From the NCBI RefSeq assembly GCF_014692675.1, contig NZ_JABFCZ010000027.1:1-64000 (forward strand): a stretch of 64,000 bases of DNA. Reading direction: 5' to 3'. Below the pieces are notes generated by a model. It was not told the origin of the DNA. It did no database searches and worked only from the letters and a program-made list of their open reading frames with translations. The position numbers were made by a program, and so were the translations under genes. This document shows, one piece after another, positions 36,780 through 49,201 of the stretch. Source of the stretch: Roseibium aggregatum. GTDB lineage: Bacteria; Pseudomonadota; Alphaproteobacteria; Rhizobiales; Stappiaceae. Within the stretch, counting starts at the first letter, position 1. The number at the start of each line of letters is the position of its first letter.

Positions 36780-37181
36780 TTGACCACCAAAGGCATAAAC
36801 CATCTCGGCCTGACTGTCCGGGACCTTGAACAGACGACGGCGTTTTTCACCGACCTGCTTGGATGGACGCTGCTGGGCCGGGACGACAGCTATCCGCGCA
36901 CAACCGTATCGGACGGACATTGCCGCTTCACCCTCTGGCAGGTCGACCAGTCCCGGCCCATGACGGATTTCAACCGCAGGACCAACATCGGCCTGCATCA
37001 TGTCGCCCTCGAGGTCGCCACGAAAGAAGATCTGTTCGAGATGGCGGACAAGGTACGCGCCTGGCCCGGTATTGTCATGGAATTCGAACCGGAACCGCTT
37101 GCCGGCGGACCGCGCATGCACATGATGTTCGCCGAACCCGGCGGAAACCGGGTGGAAATCATCTGGCCGGCCGGCCAATAG
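36780..37181 (+). CDS. VOC (glyoxalase/bleomycin-resistance) family protein
   Basis: The 133-residue protein is a single VOC unit with paired beta-alpha-beta modules: INHLGLTVRDLEQTTAFF at the start and GLHHVALEV at 72-80. Likely metal residues are His8, His74 and Glu126 (RVEIIWP). It begins with TTG, supported by AAGGGAG six bases upstream. The reaction is unknown; members act on glyoxal adducts, aromatic diols or antibiotics. It stands alone, divergent from rpsB and convergent with dnaE. Confidence 0.8.
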   Translation: MTTKGINHLGLTVRDLEQTTAFFTDLLGWTLLGRDDSYPRTTVSDGHCRFTLWQVDQSRPMTDFNRRTNIGLHHVALEVATKEDLFEMADKVRAWPGIVMEFEPEPLAGGPRMHMMFAEPGGNRVEIIWPAGQ

Positions 37182-37209
37182 CACCGCCTTCAGATAGATC
37201 CGCAGTCCA

Positions 37210-40692
<3,483 letters not shown>

Positions 40693-40911
40693 CACGCACA
40701 CCACGGCTCATTCTGGAATCGCGGTTAAGTGAAACGGTTCAATGACCGGCTGTCGAGACGGCAACGCGGATAATCACCAGCCTTCGCAGCTATTGGCACG
40801 ATTATTCGCAAATACGGGCGACACCATCTCGCCTGCGTGGGCTCGCCGGCACGGGACGTGTTCATGACGCGACTTCAAATCCGCAGACACGCCCGAAAAT
40901 AGTAAAGCCCC

Positions 40912-41010
40912 TTATTGGAGCTTCAGGAGAACATCACCCCAGACATACAGGGTCGCACAGAAACTGACGAGAGAACCGAGCGCTACAAAATCGCGGGCCA
41001 CGTAAATCAT
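40912..41010 (-). CDS. 32-residue membrane peptide under a LexA box, candidate SOS micro-protein
   Basis: A 33-codon frame reads MIYVARDF at the start and LLKLQ at the end, then TAA. GGAGG lies five bases before the ATG, the best ribosome-binding site in the neighbourhood. Residues 8-28 are hydrophobic and form one predicted membrane span, preceded by Arg6-Asp7 and followed by Lys30. It is 43 bases downstream of a perfect LexA box inside a recognisable promoter. I know no homologue. Its layout resembles SOS-induced single-span peptides such as SidA of Caulobacter (29 residues, blocks division at FtsW/FtsN) or TisB of E. coli, but function is unproven. It could instead be a leader peptide for dnaE. 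Confidence 0.7.
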   Translation of the reverse strand: MIYVARDFVALGSLVSFCATLYVWGDVLLKLQ

Positions 41011-41048
41011 GTCGTCCTCCAACGCAGGAAACTCAACTCGATGGGGTG

Positions 41049-41077
41049 ACTATGTTCCATATTTGTTCTTATTGCAA
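41049..41077 (-). promoter_or_regulatory. Promoter of the 32-residue peptide gene
   Basis: On the - strand TTGCAA (41077-41072) and CATAGT (41054-41049) are exactly 17 bases apart, the same geometry as the lexA promoter here (TTGCAG-N17-TATGGT). Transcription would start near 41042, giving a leader of about 32 bases. Confidence 0.6.
41054..41068. promoter_or_regulatory. LexA (SOS) box, GTTC-N7-GTTC
   Basis: GTTC at 41054-41057 and GTTC at 41065-41068 with CATATTT between them match the alphaproteobacterial LexA operator exactly. The box fills the spacer and touches the -10 of the promoter reading into the 32-residue peptide gene and, beyond it, dnaE. Confidence 0.8.
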
Positions 41078-41165
41078 GCCCTTTTTGTTCTCGTATTTTG
41101 ACCTCAGTCATCAAGCTTTGCAAAATCGATGTTCCGGCTTGGTTCCCGTTATCGGAGCCGGCGGA

Positions 41166-41885
41166 TCAAAGGGGAACGATCCTGCCGTCCTGCAGGGTGA
41201 TCGCCCGGTCCATCCGGCTTGCCAGTTCCATGTTGTGGGTCGCAAACAGGGTGGCGACACCGGAAGCACGGACGAGCGCCTGCAGCGCGTCAAAGACGTA
41301 ATGGGCCGTGTGCGGATCGAGATTGCCCGTCGGTTCGTCCAGAAGCAGAATGCGCGGCGCATTGGCAACCGCGCGTGCCACCGCGACACGTTGCTGTTCG
41401 CCTCCGGAGAGTTCGGACGGACGGTGCGTCGCCCTGTCCCCCATGCGCATGTATTCCAGAAGCTCCTGGGCCCGTTCGGCAGCGACGTCCTTCCTGAGGC
41501 CCCGGATCATCTGCGGCATCATGATATTTTCAAGAGCGGTAAATTCGGGCAGGAGATGATGGAACTGATAGACGAACCCGACGTCGTTGCGGCGGATCGC
41601 CGTGCGCTGATCGTCGTCGAGTTCGGAGCAGTTCCGCCCGCCGATAATGACATCGCCGCTGTCGGGATGTTCCAGAAGGCCCGCAATGTGCAGAAGGGTC
41701 GATTTACCCGTGCCGGACGGGGCGACGAGTGCGACCATTTCGCCGACGCCAAGCCGCAGTTCAGCGCCGCTCAGGATCCGCAGCTCGTTATCGCCTTCCT
41801 GAAAGCACCGTTCGATCTGTTTCAGTTCCAGGGCCGCCGGTCTGCTTTGGGCCTGTCTTCCCGGGTCCGTACGCATATCCATCAC
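41166..41885 (-). CDS. lolD: Lipoprotein-releasing ABC transporter ATPase LolD
   Basis: The 239-residue ATPase powers release of outer-membrane lipoproteins from the inner membrane. It has Walker [10 protein letters not shown] (55-63), signature LSGGEQQRV (159-167) and Walker B ILLLDEP (179-185), with the [14 protein letters not shown] segment typical of LolD/MacB-type ATPases. It overlaps the lolC stop by four bases (ATGA), indicating coupling. Confidence 0.95.
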   Translation of the reverse strand: MMDMRTDPGRQAQSRPAALELKQIERCFQEGDNELRILSGAELRLGVGEMVALVAPSGTGKSTLLHIAGLLEHPDSGDVIIGGRNCSELDDDQRTAIRRNDVGFVYQFHHLLPEFTALENIMMPQMIRGLRKDVAAERAQELLEYMRMGDRATHRPSELSGGEQQRVAVARAVANAPRILLLDEPTGNLDPHTAHYVFDALQALVRASGVATLFATHNMELASRMDRAITLQDGRIVPL

Positions 41886-43186
41886 TCGTACCTCAGCGCT
41901 TCCACGGGATCGAGACGCGCTGCGCGCCAGGCCGGATAAAGCGTCGCCAGCAGGGACAGCACCAGTGCCATCACCAGCACCATGACAGTCTCGCCGCTGT
42001 CGATATCGGCCGGCAGGCGCGAGAGGAAATAAAGCGTCGGATCGAAGATCTGGGTGCGTGTCACCCAGGAGATGAACTGGCGAATGCTCTCGATATTGAG
42101 GCAGACGATCAGGCCAAGCAGAAAACCGGCGAAGGTGCCGACAAAGCCGATGCTGGCGCCGGTGATCAGAAAGATCCGCATGACGGATCCACGGGTCGCG
42201 CCCATGGTGCGCAGGATCGCAATGTCCCTGCCCTTGTCCTTCACCAGCATGATCAGTCCGGAGATGATATTGAGCGCCGCAACCAGCACGATCAGCGTCA
42301 GGATGATGAACATCACGTTCCGCTCCACCTCCAGGGCGGAAAAGAAGGTGACGTTGCGCTGGCGCCAGTCGGAGGTATAGGCCGGACGGTTGGCGGCGTC
42401 CTCGATCGCGGGCTTCATTTCGCCGACCCGGTCCGGATCGAGCACATAGATTTCGATGCCCGTCGCCTTGCCGTCCATGCGGAAGAAGCCCTGCGCCTCG
42501 GTGATCGGCATGAACACGAAGGTGGAATCATATTCGCTCATGCCGATCTCGAAAATCGCCGTCACCGGATAGGCCTTGACCCTGGGCGTCACCCCCATCG
42601 GCGTGACGTTGCCTCTGGGCGAAATGATCGTGACATTGTCGCCGACGGTCACGCCAAGCTGCTGGGCCATGCGCGATCCGATGGCGACCCCCTTGCCGGA
42701 ATCGAAATCGTCGAGCGTGCCGTGGAGGATGTTGCTCGCAACCAGGGGCACCTTGCGCATGTCCGCTTCATGGAGGCCGCGGACCAGTCCGCCCAGATTG
42801 CCGGCCGGGCCGGAAATCAGCGCCTGGCCTTCCACGAAGGGAATGGCGCTGATCACATCGGGAACATTCTCGATCCGTTTCGCCACCTCATCGTAATCGG
42901 TCAGCGGCTGGTCGATCGGCTGGAGCAGCATGTGGCCGTTAATGCCCAGGATCTTGCCGAGCAATTCGCTGCGGAAGCCGTTCATCACCGCCATCACGAT
43001 GATGAGGGTCGCCACGCCGAGCATGATGCCGGCGAAGGAGAACCCTGCAATCACGGAAATGAACGTCTCGCGCCGCCTGGAACGCAGGTAGCGTCCGGCG
43101 ATCATCCATTCGAAAGCCGAAAACGGCTTTGTGCCGGAGACCGCCTCCCTGTTGTCAGCGGCCTCTGCTGTTCCTTGTGCTGTCAT
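41882..43186 (-). CDS. lolC: Lipoprotein-releasing ABC transporter permease LolC/LolE
   Basis: The 434-residue permease has one N-terminal span, a large periplasmic domain (about 65-265) and three C-terminal spans (FtsX fold). [24 protein letters not shown] near the start and the [25 protein letters not shown] loop are LolC/E features. A single LolC/E-type permease beside LolD is usual in alphaproteobacteria. ATG at 43186 is chosen; GTG at 43234 would add 16 residues, and neither start has a clear Shine-Dalgarno. Confidence 0.93.
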   Translation of the reverse strand: MTAQGTAEAADNREAVSGTKPFSAFEWMIAGRYLRSRRRETFISVIAGFSFAGIMLGVATLIIVMAVMNGFRSELLGKILGINGHMLLQPIDQPLTDYDEVAKRIENVPDVISAIPFVEGQALISGPAGNLGGLVRGLHEADMRKVPLVASNILHGTLDDFDSGKGVAIGSRMAQQLGVTVGDNVTIISPRGNVTPMGVTPRVKAYPVTAIFEIGMSEYDSTFVFMPITEAQGFFRMDGKATGIEIYVLDPDRVGEMKPAIEDAANRPAYTSDWRQRNVTFFSALEVERNVMFIILTLIVLVAALNIISGLIMLVKDKGRDIAILRTMGATRGSVMRIFLITGASIGFVGTFAGFLLGLIVCLNIESIRQFISWVTRTQIFDPTLYFLSRLPADIDSGETVMVLVMALVLSLLATLYPAWRAARLDPVEALRYE

Positions 43187-43259
43187 CACACGTCCACTTG
43201 CCGTCAGGCCCCCAGATTCCACTCCCGGAATCACCCCTTTGGAGGATCGGCGAGCAGAC

Positions 43260-44591
43260 TTACGCCGTCAATGCCGCAACGAGCTTGTTCAGCGTTGCTT
43301 CTGGGGACAGCATTTCCTTTTCGCCGGTGGCCCGGTTTTTAACCTCAAACACGCCATCTTTAAGGCCACGCGGCCCGCCGACCACCTGATACGGCAGGCC
43401 GATCAGGTCCATGGTGGCGAATTTCGACCCGGCACGGGCGTCCGTATCGTCGTAAAGCACCTCGATGCCGGCCCGTTCCAGTTTGCCGTAGAGATCCTCG
43501 CAGGCCGTGTCCGTCAGTTCGTCTCCGGCCTTCAGATTGACCAGGCCGACATGGAACGGCGCCACGGACGCCGGCCAGATGATGCCGTCGTCGTCATGGC
43601 TGGCCTCGATGATAGCCCCGAGCAGACGCGACACGCCGATGCCGTAAGAGCCCATGTGAACCGGGACTTCGGTGCCGTCTGCGGTCGCGACCTTGGCGCC
43701 CATCGGATCGGAATACTTGGTGCCGAAATAGAAGGTCTGGCCGACTTCGATGCCGCGGGCCACGATCCGCTTGTCCTCCGGCACGGAGGCTTCGAATTCG
43801 CCCTTGTCGACAACGTCTTCCGTCGCCGCATAATGGGACGTCCAGTCCGCCACGATCGGGCTCAGGTCGCTGTCGAAATCGACGTCGTCGCCGGGAATGG
43901 CCTTGTCCAGATAATCCGCATGGCAGTAGACCTCGCTCTCGCCCGTGTCGGCCAGAACGATGAATTCGTGGCTCAGGTCGCCGCCGATCGGGCCCGTTTC
44001 CGCCCGCATCGGGATGGCGGTCAGGCCCATGCGCTTGTAGGTGCGCAGGTAGGCGACGAACATACGGTTATAGGCCTCCACCGCCCGCTCCTGATCGAGA
44101 TCGAAGGAATAGGCATCCTTCATCAGGAACTCGCGGCCGCGCATGATCCCGAATCGCGGCCGGACCTCGTCCCGGAACTTCCACTGGATGTGATAGAGGT
44201 TCAGCGGCAGGTCCTTGTAGGAGCGGACATAGGCCCGGAAGATGTCGGTGATCATCTCCTCGTTCGTCGGCCCGTAGAGCATATCGCGCTCGTGCCTGTC
44301 GGTGATGCGCAGCATCTCCTTGCCATAGGCGTCGTACCGTCCGCTCTCCCGCCACAGGTCGGCGGACTGGATGGTCGGCATCAGAAGCTGGATCGCCCCG
44401 GCGCGCGCCTGCTCCTCCTCCACGATCCGCTCGATCTTGCGCAACACCCGGTGCCCCAGCGGCAACCAGGAATAGATCCCGGCCGATTGCTGACGGATCA
44501 TGCCGGCGCGCAGCATCAGGCGGTGAGAGACGATTTCCGCCTCCTTGGGCGTTTCCTTCAAAATGGGCAGAAAGAAGCGGGACAGACGCAT
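43260..44591 (-). CDS. proS: Prolyl-tRNA synthetase, short alphaproteobacterial form
   Basis: The 443-residue class II synthetase charges tRNA-Pro. It begins [13 protein letters not shown], with [34 protein letters not shown] (motif 2) and [15 protein letters not shown] (motif 3), and a C-terminal anticodon domain. It lacks the roughly 180-residue editing insertion of E. coli ProS, as expected for the alphaproteobacterial type. GTG at 44600 is an alternative start. It precedes lolC on the same strand. Confidence 0.96.
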   Translation of the reverse strand: MRLSRFFLPILKETPKEAEIVSHRLMLRAGMIRQQSAGIYSWLPLGHRVLRKIERIVEEEQARAGAIQLLMPTIQSADLWRESGRYDAYGKEMLRITDRHERDMLYGPTNEEMITDIFRAYVRSYKDLPLNLYHIQWKFRDEVRPRFGIMRGREFLMKDAYSFDLDQERAVEAYNRMFVAYLRTYKRMGLTAIPMRAETGPIGGDLSHEFIVLADTGESEVYCHADYLDKAIPGDDVDFDSDLSPIVADWTSHYAATEDVVDKGEFEASVPEDKRIVARGIEVGQTFYFGTKYSDPMGAKVATADGTEVPVHMGSYGIGVSRLLGAIIEASHDDDGIIWPASVAPFHVGLVNLKAGDELTDTACEDLYGKLERAGIEVLYDDTDARAGSKFATMDLIGLPYQVVGGPRGLKDGVFEVKNRATGEKEMLSPEATLNKLVAALTA

Positions 44592-44862
44592 GAGTTTCAC
44601 TCTGGGGTCGAGGGGTTACAGAATTCGGATCGCAGTCAAACCGCATGCGCAGTCGAATGACAAGTGCAAAGCGGGACAGCCCGTGACTTTCTCTTCCGAA
44701 ATGCCCTTAAAAACGGCAGAAATGACAGGTCCTACGCCTGCTAAACTCCTGTGCAAGCAAAAAAAATATGCTTTACGACACAAATAGGTGACAACCGTCA
44801 TCCGATCCTATAGTGTCTGACCGCATAAGAAAAAGGGCGGTCGGCAATCGTACCTACCCCCT

Positions 44863-45018
44863 TATATAGGCATCGCGGTCTGAGTCTTGGGAGGAAGATC
44901 CCTCCGGCGCCCGTTTCGGTCGCAGCCGACCCACTGAAATTCGAATGAATGCAGTGAGGCAAGAGGGATATTTAGACGCGGAACTTTTTCAAGGCAGAGC
45001 TTGGCTCTGCCTTTTTTT
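44863..45018 (+). ncRNA. Candidate small RNA with strong terminator, upstream of proS
   Basis: A + strand terminator (stem 44992-45000 with 45004-45012, then a run of T) has no + strand gene before it, so it should end an unannotated transcript. Upstream are a TATATA at 44863-44868, a possible -10, and a small hairpin GGAGG/CCTCC near 44890-44906. No matching -35 is obvious, so the start is uncertain; the RNA may run from about 44875 to 45018. It does not match tmRNA, SRP RNA, RNase P or 6S features I know. Confidence 0.4.
44992..45018 (+). terminator. Strong factor-independent terminator without an upstream gene
   Basis: AGGCAGAGC, loop TTG and GCTCTGCCT form a perfect 9-bp stem followed by six further T. 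On the - strand the stem is followed by TGAAAAAG, so only the + direction terminates well. Confidence 0.85.
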
Positions 45019-45125
45019 CTGCCTGTTGAACCACCAGAATCCGTATAAGCGTTTTCACCTAAAATTGCAGCGCGACCTTCCGCCTCAGTCTGCTTCCGGC
45101 AGATCGGCTCAGCGGGCGGCTCTCA

Positions 45126-45377
45126 TCAGAACGGTAGGTCGTACAGGCTGAAGCCGGATGTTTTCAGCAGATAGAAACCGGCAAACAGGGTCGACGTCAC
45201 GATGGTGGTCAAAATGATCACCCGCAGGAACCTCGGCTTTTCCGGAGCGCCCGGATCCGAGCCCGGCACGACCTCCCCCGCTTCCTCCTGGGTCCGGTGA
45301 AATCCGAAGGGCAGAAACGCAAACAACAGGATCCACCACATCATGAAATAGACGGCGATGCCATAGGTCAGGCTCAT
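45126..45377 (-). CDS. DUF1467 family membrane protein
   Basis: The 83-residue protein has two hydrophobic spans (about 5-27 and 54-75) separated by an acidic polar loop. GIAVYFMMWWILLFAFLPFG at the start is characteristic of DUF1467, an alphaproteobacterial family of unknown function commonly found near proS and the methylmalonyl-CoA epimerase and rnj genes. No catalytic residues are evident. Confidence 0.85.
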   Translation of the reverse strand: MSLTYGIAVYFMMWWILLFAFLPFGFHRTQEEAGEVVPGSDPGAPEKPRFLRVIILTTIVTSTLFAGFYLLKTSGFSLYDLPF

Positions 45378-45557
45378 TGTGCTCGCTTATGCCTCGTCAG
45401 CTGCGGGAACGGTTTGCCGGAAATTGCCTCGATACCGAGACTGCCGTTTCCAGCGACGCCGCACTCCTAACATACGCAGCCGCCTTTTGACCAATTCCTT
45501 TCCACATGAACAGCTGCTGGTCTTTGTCGCACCCCAGAAGGCCTGTCGCCGCAGAAT

Positions 45558-46095
45558 TTATTCGAAAGGCGGCGATTTCACGGTCTGGACTGCCGGCGCG
45601 GCGACCGTCTCCGACATTACAGGAAATGCAGAGGCCCGGCCCTCTCTGCGGTACAGAGCAAGGGCCAGCCCCCAGATCACCAGTTCCGCCAGGAAGGTCC
45701 AGTGCAGGACGAAACTGAACAGCCAGTGCGGTTGGGTCGGTCGAATCGTCACGAGCTGGTAAAGCGTGTTGTCCCATGGAGAAAGCCACAGGATGCCGCC
45801 GACCAGGCTGTCCAGAACCAGATGCAGAAAACTCGCGGCAATGGCGATGATGACGTAAGGACGAAGCCGCGTGCCCCAGAAGGCGGCAAGGCTCGCTCCC
45901 GACGACGGCCCAGAAGGCCGGGATATGAACCCAATACCGGTGATGGTGAATTTGGCGGCCATCGACCAAGAAAAACCAGATCAGGTCGAAGTCCGGCAGG
46001 ATAGAGAAAAACAGGGCGACCGGCAGCAGCAGAGGCGGCCGGTCCTTCATCAGTTTTGTCAGGCAATAGCCGGCGGGAAGATGAGCGGTCAGCAT
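45558..46095 (-). pseudogene. Frameshifted membrane-bound metal-dependent hydrolase-like gene
   Basis: Two adjacent - strand frames together make one membrane protein. The first, starting MLTAHLPAGYCLTKL at 46095, carries ILPDFDLIWFFLVDG and the HHHRYWVH segment. The second, from about 45900 to 45558, continues with SLAAFWGTRLRPY and LHLVLDSLVGGILW. Removing one C from the CCC at 45898-45900 (+ strand) joins them as ...VVGASLAAFWG..., giving about 178 residues. The HHH and the Asp in LVLDSL fit the membrane-bound metal-dependent hydrolase (YdjM-like) family. The break may be a true mutation or a sequencing error in a short G run. Confidence 0.7.
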
Positions 46096-46158
46096 GGGGT
46101 CCGATCATGCAAAGGGTTTCGCGTAATAACGGTCTGACCCAACTGCATAATCGGTTCC

Positions 46159-46178
46159 GTGGCCCGAATTGGGGCCAC
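46159..46178. other. Hairpin downstream of the epimerase gene
   Basis: GTGGCCC (46159-46165) and GGGCCAC (46172-46178) form a perfect 7-bp stem with loop GAATTG. No T run follows on either strand, so termination by itself is doubtful. Confidence 0.3.
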
Positions 46179-46229
46179 AACCTGAAAACAGTATGACCCT
46201 TTCAGGGACAACTCCGAACGGCAGACCGT

Positions 46230-46634
46230 TTAGGCTTCTTCCAGCTCGGTCAACGTGCCCAGGAAGTCCTTCGGATGCAGGAACAGCACCGGTTTGCCAT
46301 GGGCGCCGATCTTCGGCTCGCCGTCGCCGAGGACGCGCGCACCATCGGCGAGCAGCTTGTCGCGTGCCGCGATGATGTCATCGACCTCGTAACAGACGTG
46401 ATGAATGCCGCCGGACGGATTCTTTTTCAGGAATTTGGCAATCGGCGAATTCTCACCGAGCGGCTCCAGCAGTTCGATCTTGGTGTTGGGCAGGTTGATG
46501 AAAACCGTCGAGACCCCGTGGTCCGGCTGCGCGACCTTTTCAGACACATCCGCGCCAAGGGTATCGCGGTAGACCGCCGCCGCCGCCTCGATATCGGAAA
46601 CCGCAATCGCCACGTGATTTAACCGACCGATCAT
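46230..46634 (-). CDS. mce: Methylmalonyl-CoA epimerase
   Basis: The 134-residue VOC-fold enzyme interconverts the methylmalonyl-CoA epimers in propionyl-CoA use. LNHVAIAVSDIEAA at the start, SGGIHHVCYEVDDI in the middle and GTLTELEEA at the end carry the metal ligands His7, His79 and Glu130. ATG at 46634 is chosen over TTG at 46649. It follows rnj by 48 bases on the same strand. Confidence 0.92.
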   Translation of the reverse strand: MIGRLNHVAIAVSDIEAAAAVYRDTLGADVSEKVAQPDHGVSTVFINLPNTKIELLEPLGENSPIAKFLKKNPSGGIHHVCYEVDDIIAARDKLLADGARVLGDGEPKIGAHGKPVLFLHPKDFLGTLTELEEA

Positions 46635-46682
46635 GAACCTCACTCCCAAACTGCTCGCCAGACGTCAAAGCCCGGACAGACG

Positions 46683-48350
46683 TCAAATACGGGTGACCAG
46701 CACCTTGCACAGCGTCTTCTTGCCCCAAACCTCAAGAACGGCGGACCGGGCTGCCCTACGGGCGGCCTCTCCGACCAGGTCCTTGTCCTTGCGCCGGGCC
46801 TTCGGAATGCTCCGGATGGCACCGACCACCGCCTTGGAGATGATATCCTCCATCGGCTCGCCTTCATCGTCCGTGTCCGGAAGCCCAATCGGCGCGATTT
46901 CCGGATCGTCCAGAAGATCGCCCGCCCGGTCGACCACCAGGGAGACGACGAGCGCGCCCGCATAGGACAGCTTGCGCCGTTCCTTGACACCGGTCACTTC
47001 CGGATCGTCGAGAATGTTGCCGTCCTTGACCAGGATGCCGGACGGCGCCTCGTCGATGATCCCGGCGGAACCGGACACGAGCCGAATGATGTCACCATTC
47101 TTGCCACGCACGACTTCCGGCACCTTCTGCGCTGCCGCGAATTCTGCGTGCGCGGCAAGATGCAACGGTTCCCCGTGGACGGGAACCACGACTTTCGGCT
47201 TCAGCAATTTGTAGAGCTGCTCCAGTTCGCCGCGCCGCGGATGACCGGACACATGCACCAAGCCGTCCCGGTCGGTCACGATCTCAACGCCGGTCTTGGC
47301 GAAGTTGTTCATCACCTCGCCGACGGCCTTTTCGTTGCCCGGAATCGTCCGCGAGGAGAAGATCGCCATGTCGCCCTTGGACAGGGCGATGTTGCGGTGA
47401 TCGCCGGCGGCTATCCTGGAAAGGGCGGCCCGTGCCTCCCCTTGCGAACCGGTGCAAAGCAGAACCGTCTTGTCGCGGGGCAGATAGCCGAAGGCTTCCT
47501 CGTCATGAAAGCTCGGCAGACCGTCCAGATAGCCGAGTTCGCCGGCGACATCGATCACCCGAAGCATGGACCGGCCGACGACGACCACATCCCTGCCGGC
47601 GGCGGCCGCCGCCTCCGCGATCGCCCGGATCCGGGCCACGTTGGAGGCAAAGGTCGTCACCGCCACCCGGTGCTTGGCCGACTTGATGATTTTCTTCAGC
47701 TCGACGGCGACATCCGCCTCGCTGGGGCTTTCGCCGTCGCGGATCGCATTGGTGCTGTCGCAGACGAGCGCCATCACGCCTTCCCGGCCCAATTCGCCCA
47801 GACGGTCCAGATCGATCGCACGGCCGACGCCCGGCGTCAGATCGATCTTCCAGTCGCCGGTGTGAAGGACGAGCCCGGCGGGGGTACGGATTGCCAGGGC
47901 ACACGGTTCGGGGATGGAATGCGCCATGGCGACGAATTCCACATCGAACGGACCGATCTGGTGGCGCTCGCCCTGCTTGACGACGGTGACCGGAACCTTT
48001 TCCGATCCCGGCTCGCTTTCATACTTGGCTTCCAGAAGTCCGGCGGTGAAGGCGGTCGCATAGACCGGCACCTTCAGGAACGGCCACAGATGGATGATCC
48101 CGCCGTAGTGATCTTCGTGCGCATGGGTGATGACCATGCCGACGATGTTGTTGACTTCCTCTTCGAGGAACTTGATGTCGGGAAGAACGAGATCGATCCC
48201 CGGCAGTTCCGGTCCGGCAAAGGACACGCCGCAATCGACGATAAGCCAGGATCGGTTGTCTTCCGGGCCATAGCCGTAAAGGCCGAGGTTCATTCCAATT
48301 TCGCCCACGCCGCCGAGCGGCAAAAAGACGATGTCGTTGGCTGCTGCCAC
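46683..48350 (-). CDS. rnj: Ribonuclease J
   Basis: The 555-residue metallo-beta-lactamase nuclease processes and degrades mRNA and trims rRNA. The motif THAHEDHYGG holds His76, His78, Asp80 and His81, and LHTGDWKID and VHVSGHPRRGELE follow. A beta-CASP domain and a C-terminal domain are present; length matches RNase J. It lies between the biotin ligase gene and mce, a common arrangement behind the complex I operon in Hyphomicrobiales. Confidence 0.95.
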   Translation of the reverse strand: MAAANDIVFLPLGGVGEIGMNLGLYGYGPEDNRSWLIVDCGVSFAGPELPGIDLVLPDIKFLEEEVNNIVGMVITHAHEDHYGGIIHLWPFLKVPVYATAFTAGLLEAKYESEPGSEKVPVTVVKQGERHQIGPFDVEFVAMAHSIPEPCALAIRTPAGLVLHTGDWKIDLTPGVGRAIDLDRLGELGREGVMALVCDSTNAIRDGESPSEADVAVELKKIIKSAKHRVAVTTFASNVARIRAIAEAAAAAGRDVVVVGRSMLRVIDVAGELGYLDGLPSFHDEEAFGYLPRDKTVLLCTGSQGEARAALSRIAAGDHRNIALSKGDMAIFSSRTIPGNEKAVGEVMNNFAKTGVEIVTDRDGLVHVSGHPRRGELEQLYKLLKPKVVVPVHGEPLHLAAHAEFAAAQKVPEVVRGKNGDIIRLVSGSAGIIDEAPSGILVKDGNILDDPEVTGVKERRKLSYAGALVVSLVVDRAGDLLDDPEIAPIGLPDTDDEGEPMEDIISKAVVGAIRSIPKARRKDKDLVGEAARRAARSAVLEVWGKKTLCKVLVTRI

Positions 48351-48413
48351 TCAAAACTCCAAACAGCGGTTTGTTGAAATGCCGGACGAGCCCCGAATTT
48401 CAGGGAGGTGAGA

Positions 48414-49184
48414 TCAGGGCTTCAAGCCCGGCAAAAAGACGTCCCCGGCGAAGATGGTCCTTAGTTCACCGCTATCAAGTCTGAGGACCAGATGACCCCG
48501 GGTATTGAGGTCCAGGAAGGTTCCCGAAATTTCATCGGACGCGTTGCGCACGGTTATCTTCTGACCGAGATGGGCAGCCCTTGCAAGCCACGCCTCGCGC
48601 ACCGGTAAAAAACCGTCCGCCTTCTGCCAGTTTTCAAGCCATTCCGCAAGTCGGACGCTCAGATGATCAAGAAGCCCCTCGGCCGTGACCCGGTATCCGA
48701 GCGCGGTCAGGTCGACACTGGGATAGAGCGAGAGGTCCGGATGCGAGACGCAGTTCACCCCGAAACCGAGCACCACCGCCAGGCGCTTGTCCGACAGGGT
48801 TTCCGCTTCAAGCAGGATCCCGGAGAGTTTCGCCCCCTCGATCAGGAGATCGTTCGGCCATTTGAGTTTTGCCAGATGGTGCGCGCCGGTCGCCTTGTCC
48901 ACGGCTTCTGCCAGAGCAACGGCCGCCAGGAGCGGCAGTTCGCCCAGACGTTCCGCAGGCCCAGGATCGATCAGCAGGTGACTGGCGAACAGATTGCCGC
49001 GCGGCGATGCCCAGTCCCGACCGAGCCGCCCCCTGCCCTGTAACTGTTCCCCGGCCGTTATCCAGAGGTGTCCTTGGTCGCCGGACCGGGCCCGCTCGAA
49101 TGCGAGCGTATTGGTCGAACCGACCGTGTCGTGATGCTCAAAGCGAAGACCCGGCGCGGATCGCGCCGGGTTGCCGGTATTCAT
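48414..49184 (-). CDS. birA: Biotin-[acetyl-CoA-carboxylase] ligase without DNA-binding domain
   Basis: The 256-residue ligase attaches biotin to carboxylase carrier proteins. The biotinyl-AMP loop GRGRLGRDW (50-58), the KLKWPNDLLIEGAKLSGIL segment and a C-terminal SH3-like domain (DEISGTFLDLNTRGHLVLRL) are present. The N-terminal helix-turn-helix of E. coli BirA is absent, so it is a monofunctional group I enzyme. It follows nuoN by 17 bases and is probably co-transcribed with complex I. Confidence 0.94.
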   Translation of the reverse strand: MNTGNPARSAPGLRFEHHDTVGSTNTLAFERARSGDQGHLWITAGEQLQGRGRLGRDWASPRGNLFASHLLIDPGPAERLGELPLLAAVALAEAVDKATGAHHLAKLKWPNDLLIEGAKLSGILLEAETLSDKRLAVVLGFGVNCVSHPDLSLYPSVDLTALGYRVTAEGLLDHLSVRLAEWLENWQKADGFLPVREAWLARAAHLGQKITVRNASDEISGTFLDLNTRGHLVLRLDSGELRTIFAGDVFLPGLKP

Positions 49185-49201
49185 GCGAGAGGAACCGCCG
49201 G

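Larger units (their letters stand above)
44601..45125. other. Intergenic region between proS and the DUF1467 gene
   Basis: This 525-base stretch carries the candidate small RNA and its terminator. The remainder is AT-richer than average around 44750-44870 and may contain the proS promoter on the - strand. The open frames crossing it have no ribosome-binding site and run through the terminator, so I call none of them genes. Confidence 0.5.

Noticed and set aside
44945-45151. 68-codon + strand frame near the candidate small RNA
   Set aside because: It runs straight through the strong terminator at 44992-45018 and has no Shine-Dalgarno.
45397-46095. 232-codon frame taken as one intact gene
   Set aside because: Only its first 65 or so residues look like a membrane protein; after 45900 the composition becomes that of an out-of-frame sequence while the neighbouring frame continues the protein.
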